Origin: Mucilaginibacter galii
Lineage (GTDB): Bacteria > Bacteroidota > Bacteroidia > Sphingobacteriales > Sphingobacteriaceae
Direction: 5' to 3'
DNA length: 64,000 nt
Assembly: GCF_014635825.1 (NCBI RefSeq)
Contig: NZ_BMDO01000001.1
Location: 310,001-374,000, forward strand
The notes below the pieces were generated by a model. That model searched no databases. It had not been told where the DNA came from and saw only the letters and a list, made by a program, of their open reading frames with translations. Below, piece after piece: positions 53,740 through 61,334 of this stretch. Position 1 is the stretch's first letter. Every line of letters starts with the position of its first letter. Made by a program: the position numbers and the translations under genes.

Positions 53740-53867
53740 TTTGTTTAAATGATGTTTTAATAGACAACTAAAGCAGTCTGTGGTTTAACCACTTATCAAA
53801 TTTAAAACAATTTTATTTGAATAATTAGTTTAGCCTTGTATCATTTTCATCGCTCGGCAAAGGCCTG

Positions 53868-54296
53868 TTATATTGCAAACAGTTGGCCTATATCTTTAAA
53901 CGCTTTAAACTCCAGCGCATTGCCCGATGGGTCGAGAAAGAACATGGTGGCCTGTTCGCCGGGTTTGCCGGCAAAGCGAATGCCCGGCTCAATAATGAAA
54001 TGGATGCCTTTTGCTCTAAGACGCGCTTCGAGCTCATGCCATGCGTACCACTCCAGCACCACGCCGTAATGCGGCACAGGTACATCATGCCCATCTACCG
54101 CATTGGTGTGATGTTGCGATCCTCCTTCGGGCCGGGGTTTAAGGTGGATAACGAACTGGTGACCATAAAGGTTAAAATCGGTCCACTGGTCGCTGCTGCG
54201 GCCTTCGGGGCAGCCCAATACTTCGCGGTAGAATTTACGGGCTTCATCTAAATTGTATACGGGGATGGCTACATGGAATGGGGTGAGTTTGCTCAT
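53868..54296 (-). CDS. VOC superfamily protein (glyoxalase/dioxygenase-like)
   Basis: A 142-residue single-domain protein with paired beta-alpha-beta-beta-beta modules: [22 protein letters not shown] at the start and [12 protein letters not shown] at the end. The expected metal ligands (H in FHVAI, H in the middle and E in LEFK) are present. Substrate unknown; common roles are dicarbonyl detoxification or antibiotic binding. Confidence 0.82.
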   Translation of the reverse strand: MSKLTPFHVAIPVYNLDEARKFYREVLGCPEGRSSDQWTDFNLYGHQFVIHLKPRPEGGSQHHTNAVDGHDVPVPHYGVVLEWYAWHELEARLRAKGIHFIIEPGIRFAGKPGEQATMFFLDPSGNALEFKAFKDIGQLFAI

Positions 54297-54397
54297 ATAT
54301 ACTAAAATTTGAGGGATGGCAAATTAACAGATATTGCGCATACATAAAAGCCATCGTGTCCAATCCTCCAGAATGAGCACATTACAGGTATTAACCG

Positions 54398-55180
54398 CTA
54401 CTCTTCGTCTTTTTGAATGGCCGGTTTCTGGGCGGCAACCATTTCGGTAAAGCTGCGGGCGGCGTTGGTAAAGTCTGACGGTACCAATACAATGGTGGTA
54501 GTATTATTATCAATGCCAATTTCCGACAGCATTTGCATACGCCTTAATTCCAGCGCTATAGGACTGCGTTCCATTTCTTTAGCGCCCTGGGTTAACTTGA
54601 TCGATGCTTCGAGTTCTGCCTCGGCTTTAACGATACGGGCACGTTTTTCGCGGATAGCTTCGGCTTCTCGGGCCATAGCGCGTTGCATAGCTTCGGGGAT
54701 CTCTACGTCCTTCATTTCCACCATTTCAATTTTGATACCCCATGGACCGGTGGCCGCATCCACTATTTTTTGCAGGGTGCCATTAATTTGCTCGCGTTCG
54801 CGCAGTACTTCATCCAGCGAATGCTGGCCTATGATGTTACGCAGGGCAGTCACCGAAAACTGGTAAACTGCTTTATTATAGTCGGCTACCTTTATAATGG
54901 CATCTTCGGGGTTGGTGATCTTGAACCATAGCACGGCGTTTACCTTAATGGTCACGCTGTCTTTAGTAATGGTTTCCTGCTGTTCCAGGTCAACCGTTTT
55001 GGTGCGGATATCCACCAGTTGCTGCCGTTCTATGAACGGGATGAGCCAGAAAAGCCCCGGCCCCCTAATGCCCTGAAAGCGCCCCAAGCGAAAAACCACC
55101 GCCCGTTGATACTCCTGCGCAATGCGGATGCCCGATAATAATACGAATACAATAACGCCTATAATGGGTAAGAAATACAT
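54398..55180 (-). CDS. Slipin-type SPFH/Band 7 membrane protein
   Basis: A 260-residue stomatin-like protein: one N-terminal membrane helix, the SPFH domain (EYQRAVVFRLGRFQGIRGPGLFWLIP, VDLEQQETITKDSVTIKVNAVLW) and a coiled-coil tail (MQRAMAREAEAIREKRARIVKAEAE). Such proteins build membrane microdomains and oligomeric rings. The usual partner NfeD is absent next to it. ATG 55180 starts the helix; an upstream ATG overlaps a palindrome. Confidence 0.88.
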   Translation of the reverse strand: MYFLPIIGVIVFVLLSGIRIAQEYQRAVVFRLGRFQGIRGPGLFWLIPFIERQQLVDIRTKTVDLEQQETITKDSVTIKVNAVLWFKITNPEDAIIKVADYNKAVYQFSVTALRNIIGQHSLDEVLREREQINGTLQKIVDAATGPWGIKIEMVEMKDVEIPEAMQRAMAREAEAIREKRARIVKAEAELEASIKLTQGAKEMERSPIALELRRMQMLSEIGIDNNTTTIVLVPSDFTNAARSFTEMVAAQKPAIQKDEE

Positions 55181-55222
55181 GTTGATGATGGTTAAATGGA
55201 TGGGCCAATGTACGAAAGTTAT

Positions 55223-55249
55223 GTGCAAATCATTTTTATAAATTTGCAC
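55223..55249. promoter_or_regulatory. Operator-like palindrome upstream of slipin
   Basis: Eight-base arms GTGCAAAT and ATTTGCAC around an 11-base A/T-rich spacer. It lies 43 bases before the slipin ATG and may be a regulator binding site. A TAACTTTC, one mismatch from the -7 box, lies next to it on the minus strand. Confidence 0.4.
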
Positions 55250-55259
55250 GGGTAGTTTC

Positions 55260-55281
55260 GTTCAGGCGTGGACGCCTGAAC
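55260..55281. other. Perfect hairpin GTTCAGGCGT
   Basis: A 10-bp perfect stem GTTCAGGCGT / ACGCCTGAAC with a 2-base spacer between the divergent slipin and 55398 genes. It could be an operator or a repeat; nothing else in the window matches it. Confidence 0.45.
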
Positions 55282-55397
55282 GGGCGGGGGGTGCAGAACA
55301 ATAAACCATTTAATACTATATAAATCATCAGTTTAAAACAAGCAGCACTACATGAGGTATATATTGAAACAGCACTTTTATTAACTTAAACCACCGC

Positions 55398-56186
55398 ATG
55401 AAGAAGAGATACCAAATACTGATAGGCCTGCTTGTTTTAATTGCGTTTCCGTTTGTAGTTGTGGGGATAAATCAAATAACCAGCAGGTACTATAACCGGC
55501 AATTTAATACCATTGAAGCCGGCGTAAAATCGGCACATTATACCTTAACCAAAGTTGCTGTTACCGGCAGCTTTGAATACCACCCCGGAGAATCTAATTG
55601 GAGTGCCAACGATACGGTGATGACCGAAGGCAATGACGGCTATCTGTATTTTGACACCCTGCAAAATGTGGTAAAACTGGAATACAAAAACTATGCATCA
55701 ACACTGGGCGAAGACAACCTCGCCCATATGGTAACTATTACCTTAACCGGCAAGGTAGTGCATGACCATGTTATAAAAAACACGGAATATGCACAGCTAA
55801 GAAAGAACTGCATTATACTAAAGGATGAAATTAAGCCCTTTCAAAAATGGACAGACCCCGCACAGGTCATCTGCCTTAAACACTTTCACCTTAAGGAGTT
55901 TAATAGCTTTAAAATTTTTAACCCGTTAAGCGGCCTGGGAGGTAACGGCGGCACTCACTATCACTGGTGGGACGGCGATGCTTATTATGAAGTAAAACAC
56001 CAAAACGAAGTGCTTAAATTTAAACTGCCCTGTCAATCGGCCGCTATACTTTTTCCGGGTGATTTTGATTACGACACCGGTATAAATTACTACCGCTTGC
56101 CGGCCCAATACAAAGCCGATGTTGCCTTTTTAGTATATGCGGTTAACAGTGCACCAAACAGCCTTTATATTGTTAAGCATAAATAG
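55398..56186 (+). CDS. Membrane-anchored protein, unknown
   Basis: A 262-residue protein with one N-terminal helix (about residues 7-25) and a periplasmic domain with many aromatic and histidine residues (GGNGGTHYHWWDGDAYYEV). Two cysteines are in NCIIL and VICLKHF. I do not recognise the family. Confidence 0.5.
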   Translation: MKKRYQILIGLLVLIAFPFVVVGINQITSRYYNRQFNTIEAGVKSAHYTLTKVAVTGSFEYHPGESNWSANDTVMTEGNDGYLYFDTLQNVVKLEYKNYASTLGEDNLAHMVTITLTGKVVHDHVIKNTEYAQLRKNCIILKDEIKPFQKWTDPAQVICLKHFHLKEFNSFKIFNPLSGLGGNGGTHYHWWDGDAYYEVKHQNEVLKFKLPCQSAAILFPGDFDYDTGINYYRLPAQYKADVAFLVYAVNSAPNSLYIVKHK

Positions 56187-56252
56187 CAATCAGCGCTGGC
56201 AACCGTATTGGGTGCATTGCCAACACGTTATTTAAGTATTTTCCCGGTGATT

Positions 56253-56312
56253 TGGGCAGACTGAAGTCTGCGGGCATAGTGGTGCGTAGTCGGAGACTAC
56301 GCACAGCGCGGG
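56253..56312. repeat. Composite double-hairpin repeat, copy 2
   Basis: GCAGACT/AGTCTGC (56256-56271) then GTGCGTAGTC/GACTACGCAC (56282-56304), both perfect here. It matches copy 1 at 36667-36726 in order and orientation. It lies directly at the 5' end of the fibre-like fragment. Confidence 0.75.
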
Positions 56313-56726
56313 GGGACTACAACATTTTCGTTTTTTTCTAACGGTGCAACAACAACTGGCGTTAAATTTTTAGGCAATAATATTGAAAACTGTAACGCCA
56401 ACCAGTATTTAAATTTTACTAACCGGAGTGAATACCGGGAAAACGTTCCTTCAACCGACAAATCGAGCGCTTACGCTACTTTAGAAGCTGATCAGGTAAT
56501 TAATTGTACCTCAAATACCTTTACAGTCACCTTAATGAACGCCCTGATAGTTCCGGGAAAAGAACAAACAATTATTAATTCAGGCACCGGAGTAATTACG
56601 GTAACAGGACAAGTTGTTTCAACAGTTCAACAGAATATCAATGGGGCAGCTACTATTCAATTAGCTACTCAATATAAATTTATTACAGTTAAGGCTGTTG
56701 GAGCCAATTGGTTGATCATCGGATAA
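56280..56726 (+). pseudogene. 5'-truncated phage-fibre or tail-spike-like fragment
   Basis: An open frame without a start codon at its front end runs from the double-hairpin repeat to TAA 56724-56726. It reads like the C-terminus of a phage tail fibre or beta-helix surface protein: QYLNFTNRSEYRENVP, LEADQVINCTSNTFTVTL, then IINSGTGVITVTG and KAVGANWLIIG at the end. Only the last part could be translated from ATG 56535. The missing 5' portion begins inside the repeat, so this is probably a remnant. Followed by two hairpins. Confidence 0.6.
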
Positions 56727-56738
56727 AATTAATACATC

Positions 56739-56807
56739 CACTCGTTGCTACGAGTGTATGATTCGTAGTATAGTATAGGAAGGTTAAACCTTCCTATACT
56801 ATACTAC
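56739..56807. terminator. Tandem hairpins after the fibre-like fragment
   Basis: A 7-bp stem CACTCGT / ACGAGTG with a 4-base loop (56739-56756) is followed by a 43-base palindrome (56765-56807) with 21-base perfect arms and a 1-base centre. No long T-run follows, so termination is not certain; such a palindrome could also extrude as a cruciform. Confidence 0.65.
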
Positions 56808-56927
56808 TTGTTACCCTACGCTAAACTCGCGGCAGCGGGGTTGACACAGATTTTTTTACAGACTTACAATAAATAAATTTAGCCAATTACCTGTATATTA
56901 GTTGCAACCTAAAGTTGAAGCAACCTA

Positions 56928-57353
56928 ATGATGTTTGGCTTTCTAATTATAATTCTCTTTGTTGTTTGGTATAAAAACTCAACTAAGAAAGACCCTATTG
57001 AATTAGAATATTTAAATTATTTAAATAACATGGGAGACAAAAACTTCTTTTGTTATAATAACAAGTTAAGCTTAAAAAAATATGTTGAAGAGAATATAGT
57101 ACCATATTTGCCAGAACAGGTTGAGATCATTTATTTAAACGGCAAAACCCCGGAATCTGACTATCCGGAAGTTGTAATCTCCAAAATGCTTTATGGCTTG
57201 AAGCTTTATGACGGCTACCCTCACTTAATTAAAATAAGAAGTGGGGTTACTACTGAAATATCAATTAATAATGATGTGTTTAATTGTATCAACCAGCACA
57301 AAGACATCAATCCAATTCTATTTAAAATTTATACGTTTTTTGATTTAGGTTAA
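56928..57353 (+). CDS. Small membrane-anchored protein, unknown
   Basis: A 141-residue protein with a hydrophobic N-terminus (MMFGFLIIILFVVWY) and a charged remainder. The coding sequence is AT-rich compared with dnaE. It sits between the fibre-like fragment and dnaE, in a small accessory-looking patch. Family not recognised. Confidence 0.5.
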   Translation: MMFGFLIIILFVVWYKNSTKKDPIELEYLNYLNNMGDKNFFCYNNKLSLKKYVEENIVPYLPEQVEIIYLNGKTPESDYPEVVISKMLYGLKLYDGYPHLIKIRSGVTTEISINNDVFNCINQHKDINPILFKIYTFFDLG

Positions 57354-57365
57354 TCTTATAAATTA

Positions 57366-57438
57366 AACGTAATTGCGAGCGGTAGCGCTGCAACCGCAAG
57401 CATTTATACCTGCCTATGTGCGGTTGCAACGCTATCGC
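57366..57438. repeat. Dispersed inverted repeat, copy 2
   Basis: Near-complementary arms GAGCGGTAGCGCTGCAACCG and TGCGGTTGCAACGCTATCGC surround a core that matches, in reverse, the core of the copy at 30366-30424. It lies at the 3' side of dnaE. Confidence 0.6.
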
Positions 57439-57466
57439 TTTTCCAATAATATTACATATATCAACC

Positions 57467-60400
57467 CTACTTCAACACCGGCTGCACATTCGTCAACCCA
57501 AAAATCCCTTCAATCAAATCATCACTTGGGTTTACTTTACAGGTCTTCGAAAACATGTCGGTAAACAACGTGTCCTCGCTGTCTTTGATCATGAAGCGGA
57601 GGGTGCAATTTTTGACGGGGTATTTTTGGTTGTTGGCTTCGATGATGTTTTGCAGGTTGTTAACCAGTTGATCGGTTAGGGCGTGCAGGTGTACGCACAC
57701 GGTGAGCGATTTGGTCATTTTATCGCGCATTTCGGAGAGCAGGTTAATGGCGGCCAGGCGCATATCCCAGTTGTCTTTTTGGCGGTACTTTTCTTCTACC
57801 GTGCCTTTGATTTGCACAAAAAAGCCATCGCCCAGCAGGTTGCGGAATTTGATGTAATCATCGCCAAATAATGCAAACTCGTAGTTGTCAAAATAATCTT
57901 CTATGACGAAGGTACCGAAGGGCTTGCCGGTCTTGGTCATTTTATGCTGCACATTGGCCATGAGGCCGCCAATGCTGAGTTCGCCTTGCTTACGCAGGGT
58001 GGCAAAACGTTCCATCATTTCGGGTGGGGCTTCGCCGTTGCGCATGGCTACTAATACTTTCAGGTCGGCTACTTTGTTCTGGCAGTATTTTTCGAGTTCC
58101 AGCTTATAGTTGTCAAGCGGGTGACCGGTCAAATAGATCCCTATTACATCCTTTTCGTACTTCAGCTTTTCTATCAGCGGCCACTCTTCGCTATCGGGCA
58201 TGGCCGGTTCGGGTATGTAAGCTTCCACAGTACCGCCAAATAACGACGACTGCGAACTATTCAGCGTATTTTGATAATCGTTGGAGTATTTAATTAAGCG
58301 TTCAACGCCGTTTAATATGCCATTCTCCGTTTTGGCAAAAAAGCAGGAACGGTTCAAGCCGAAACTATCAAAGCCTCCGCTATACACCAGGTTTTCGTAG
58401 GCTTTCTTGTTAACGTTGCGGCCATTGCTGCGCTGCGCAAAGTCAAATATAGATTTATAAGGGCCGCGCTCGTTGCGCTCGTCTATAATACTTTCAATCG
58501 CCTTATCGCCTATTCCTTTTACGCCAGTTAAGCCAAAGCGCACATCGCCCTTTTTATTCACGGCAAAGGCCAGGTCAGATTCATTTACATCGGGGCCAAG
58601 CACGTTAATGCCCATGCGGCGGGTTTCTTCCATAAAGAAAGAGATCTTTTCAATATTGTTCTGGTTGTTTAATACCGCAGCCATAAACTCGGGCGGGTAA
58701 TGCGCCTTTAAGTAAGCCGTTTGGTAGGCCACAAAGGCATAACAGGTAGAGTGCGATTTATTGAAGGCATATTGGGCAAAGGCTTTCCAGTCGTTCCAAA
58801 CCTTGGTCAGTTTATCTTTAGCATGGCCTTTGGCAGCCGCACCTTCCATAAACTGGCCTTCCATTTTGTTGAGCACCTCAATTTGCTTTTTACCCATGGC
58901 CTTCCGTAAAACGTCGGCATCGCCCTTACTAAAGCCGGCCAGTTTTTGCGATAAAAGCATCACCTGCTCCTGGTATACGGTAATACCATAGGTTTCGCCC
59001 AGGTACTCCTCCATGTCATCCAAATCGAACGATACAGGCTCTAAACCATGCTTACGCTTAATAAAGCTGGGGATGTACTCAATTGGCCCCGGTCGGTACA
59101 GGGCATTCATGGCAATTAAATCTTCAAACCTATCGGGCTTTAAATCGCGCAGATACATTTGCATACCGTCGCTTTCAAACTGAAAGGTACCGTTGGTATC
59201 GCCCCGTTGGTAAAGCTCGTAGGTTTTTTGATCGTCTAAGGGAATGTAATCTATATCTATTTCCACACCGTGGTTTTGCTTAATCAGGCGAAGCGCATCC
59301 TTAATAATGGTGAGGGTTTTGAGGCCCAAAAAGTCCATCTTAATAACACCGGCATCTTCAATAACGCGGCCGTCGTACTGGGTAACCAGCAGGTCGGAGT
59401 CTTTGGCGGTGGCTACGGGAACAATATTTGTTAAGTCATCGGGCGCTATGATGATACCCGCTGCGTGCACACCCGTATTACGTACCGAGCCTTCCAGCTT
59501 TTCGGCCTCGCGCAGTACAATACCTTTTAATTCTTTAGATTTATAGATCTCGGCCAGTTCGGGCACCTGCTCAATAGCCGTTTTAAGGTTAATGCCCAAG
59601 GTATCGGGCACCAGTTTTTTCAGCGCGTTTACCTCGGCCAGCGGCATATCCAGGGCGCGGCCTACATCCTGTATACTGGTACGGGCGGCCATAGAGCCGT
59701 AGGTAATAATTTGGGCTACCTGGTTCTTACCATATTTATCAACCACATAGTCAATCACCTTTTGCCGACCGGTATCATCAAAATCCGTATCAATATCGGG
59801 CATCGACTTACGGTCGGGGTTCAAAAAACGCTCGAACAGGAGGTTGTACTTAATAGGATCTATATTGGTAATGCCCGTACAATAAGCCACCACAGATCCT
59901 GCCGCCGAACCACGTCCCGGACCAATGAATACGCCCATGTTACGGCCCTCCTTAATAAAATCGGCCACGATGAGGAAGTAACCTGCAAAACCCATGGTTT
60001 TAATGGTGAACAGCTCAAAGTTAATGCGCTCTTCTACCTCGGGTGTAAAATCAAGATACCGCTCGCGGGCACCTTTCATGGTTAAATCTCTCAGGTATTC
60101 CCATTGATTGAGCACGTCCGACTCCGGTCCCTGGTGTATCTGAAACTCGGGCGGTATAGGGAAGTTAGGCAACATGATGTCGCGTTTCAGCTTCAGCACG
60201 TCTACCTTGTCTACAATTTCGTTGGTATTATCTAACGCTTCGGGTATGTCGTGAAACAGCTTGGCCATTTCGGCCTGCGTTTTAAAATAAAACTGGTCGT
60301 TAGGAAAGCCGAAGCGATAACCCTTGCCGCCTTCTTCGTCAGTGGCAATGGGCGTACTTTGCATATCGCCGGTGTTTACGCACAGCAAAATATCGTGCGC

Positions 60401-61051
60401 GTTAGCATCCTGCTGGTCTACATAGTGCGAATCGTTAGAGCAAATGATCTTTACGTTATGCTTCTTGGCAAACCTTTGCAGCGTATTATTAATAGTAGTT
60501 TGCTCGGGAATGTCGTGACGTTGTACCTCGATATAATAGTCTTCGCCAAAAATATCCAGCCACCATTTAAACTCCTTTTCAGCCTCGTCTTCCGATTTTT
60601 TGAGGATAGCCTGGGGTACTGAGGCTCCTATACAACAGGTAGTAGCAATAAGCCCTTCATGATATTTAAGGATGAGTTCTTTATCTATCCGCGGCCACTT
60701 GCTGTACAAACCCTCCATGTACCCCAGCGAGCAAAGCTTGATGAGGTTTTTATAGCCCTGTGCATTTTTAGCTAGTAACAACTGGTGATGGCGTACGTCT
60801 TTTTTCTCTTTGGTAAACTGTTTTTTATGACGGTCTTCCACCACGTAAAACTCGCAGCCAACAATGGGTTTTACACCATGTTTTGAAGCTTCGGCTACAA
60901 ATTTAAATACGCCGAACATGTTACCATGATCGGTTATGGCCAGGGCTTTCATACCATCGGCTGCTGCTTTTTTGTAGAGCTTTGATATATCGGCGGCACC
61001 GTCGAGTAAAGAAAACTGGGTGTGAACGTGTAAATGAGAAAAATCTGGCAT
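57467..61051 (-). CDS. dnaE: DNA polymerase III alpha subunit
   Basis: A 1194-residue replicative polymerase. N-terminal PHP domain (FSHLHVHTQFSLLDGAADI), then the polymerase core with catalytic D419 and D421 in PDIDTDFDD, FIGPGRGSAAGS, and the helix-hairpin-helix part (FGLTGVKGIGDKAI). A C-terminal OB-fold region follows (GTFVIEDYFDNYEF). A -7-like TAAATTTG lies at 61081-61074 on the minus strand. Its length is in the usual range for this group. Confidence 0.95.
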   Translation of the reverse strand: MPDFSHLHVHTQFSLLDGAADISKLYKKAAADGMKALAITDHGNMFGVFKFVAEASKHGVKPIVGCEFYVVEDRHKKQFTKEKKDVRHHQLLLAKNAQGYKNLIKLCSLGYMEGLYSKWPRIDKELILKYHEGLIATTCCIGASVPQAILKKSEDEAEKEFKWWLDIFGEDYYIEVQRHDIPEQTTINNTLQRFAKKHNVKIICSNDSHYVDQQDANAHDILLCVNTGDMQSTPIATDEEGGKGYRFGFPNDQFYFKTQAEMAKLFHDIPEALDNTNEIVDKVDVLKLKRDIMLPNFPIPPEFQIHQGPESDVLNQWEYLRDLTMKGARERYLDFTPEVEERINFELFTIKTMGFAGYFLIVADFIKEGRNMGVFIGPGRGSAAGSVVAYCTGITNIDPIKYNLLFERFLNPDRKSMPDIDTDFDDTGRQKVIDYVVDKYGKNQVAQIITYGSMAARTSIQDVGRALDMPLAEVNALKKLVPDTLGINLKTAIEQVPELAEIYKSKELKGIVLREAEKLEGSVRNTGVHAAGIIIAPDDLTNIVPVATAKDSDLLVTQYDGRVIEDAGVIKMDFLGLKTLTIIKDALRLIKQNHGVEIDIDYIPLDDQKTYELYQRGDTNGTFQFESDGMQMYLRDLKPDRFEDLIAMNALYRPGPIEYIPSFIKRKHGLEPVSFDLDDMEEYLGETYGITVYQEQVMLLSQKLAGFSKGDADVLRKAMGKKQIEVLNKMEGQFMEGAAAKGHAKDKLTKVWNDWKAFAQYAFNKSHSTCYAFVAYQTAYLKAHYPPEFMAAVLNNQNNIEKISFFMEETRRMGINVLGPDVNESDLAFAVNKKGDVRFGLTGVKGIGDKAIESIIDERNERGPYKSIFDFAQRSNGRNVNKKAYENLVYSGGFDSFGLNRSCFFAKTENGILNGVERLIKYSNDYQNTLNSSQSSLFGGTVEAYIPEPAMPDSEEWPLIEKLKYEKDVIGIYLTGHPLDNYKLELEKYCQNKVADLKVLVAMRNGEAPPEMMERFATLRKQGELSIGGLMANVQHKMTKTGKPFGTFVIEDYFDNYEFALFGDDYIKFRNLLGDGFFVQIKGTVEEKYRQKDNWDMRLAAINLLSEMRDKMTKSLTVCVHLHALTDQLVNNLQNIIEANNQKYPVKNCTLRFMIKDSEDTLFTDMFSKTCKVNPSDDLIEGIFGLTNVQPVLK

Positions 61052-61334
61052 AACTAATCCTTCGCGTGGAGTACAAATTTAAATAAAATACCGCCCTCCC
61101 CTGTTTAAAGTATAAAGCATTTTTCAACAAAAATGCTAAAGTATTCACACTGAATGCAGAAGGTTAATCCTGCTGCAAAATGCTGTATTAAATATAAAAA
61201 CGCTTAAAACCATTTAAAATTACGGGTGTTAAAAGTGTAAATTTGCCGTTATCTTGTTTTCCCACAGGCAGGGGGCATAGTGTTTGTACAACTTTTAGTA
61301 CTGCATCATCTACATCTCGAAAAGTTAATAAAAT

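Noticed and set aside
56280..57353. Prophage or genomic island
   Set aside because: Only a gene fragment and one unknown small gene are present; no integrase, attachment site or structural genes. A remnant is as far as the evidence goes.
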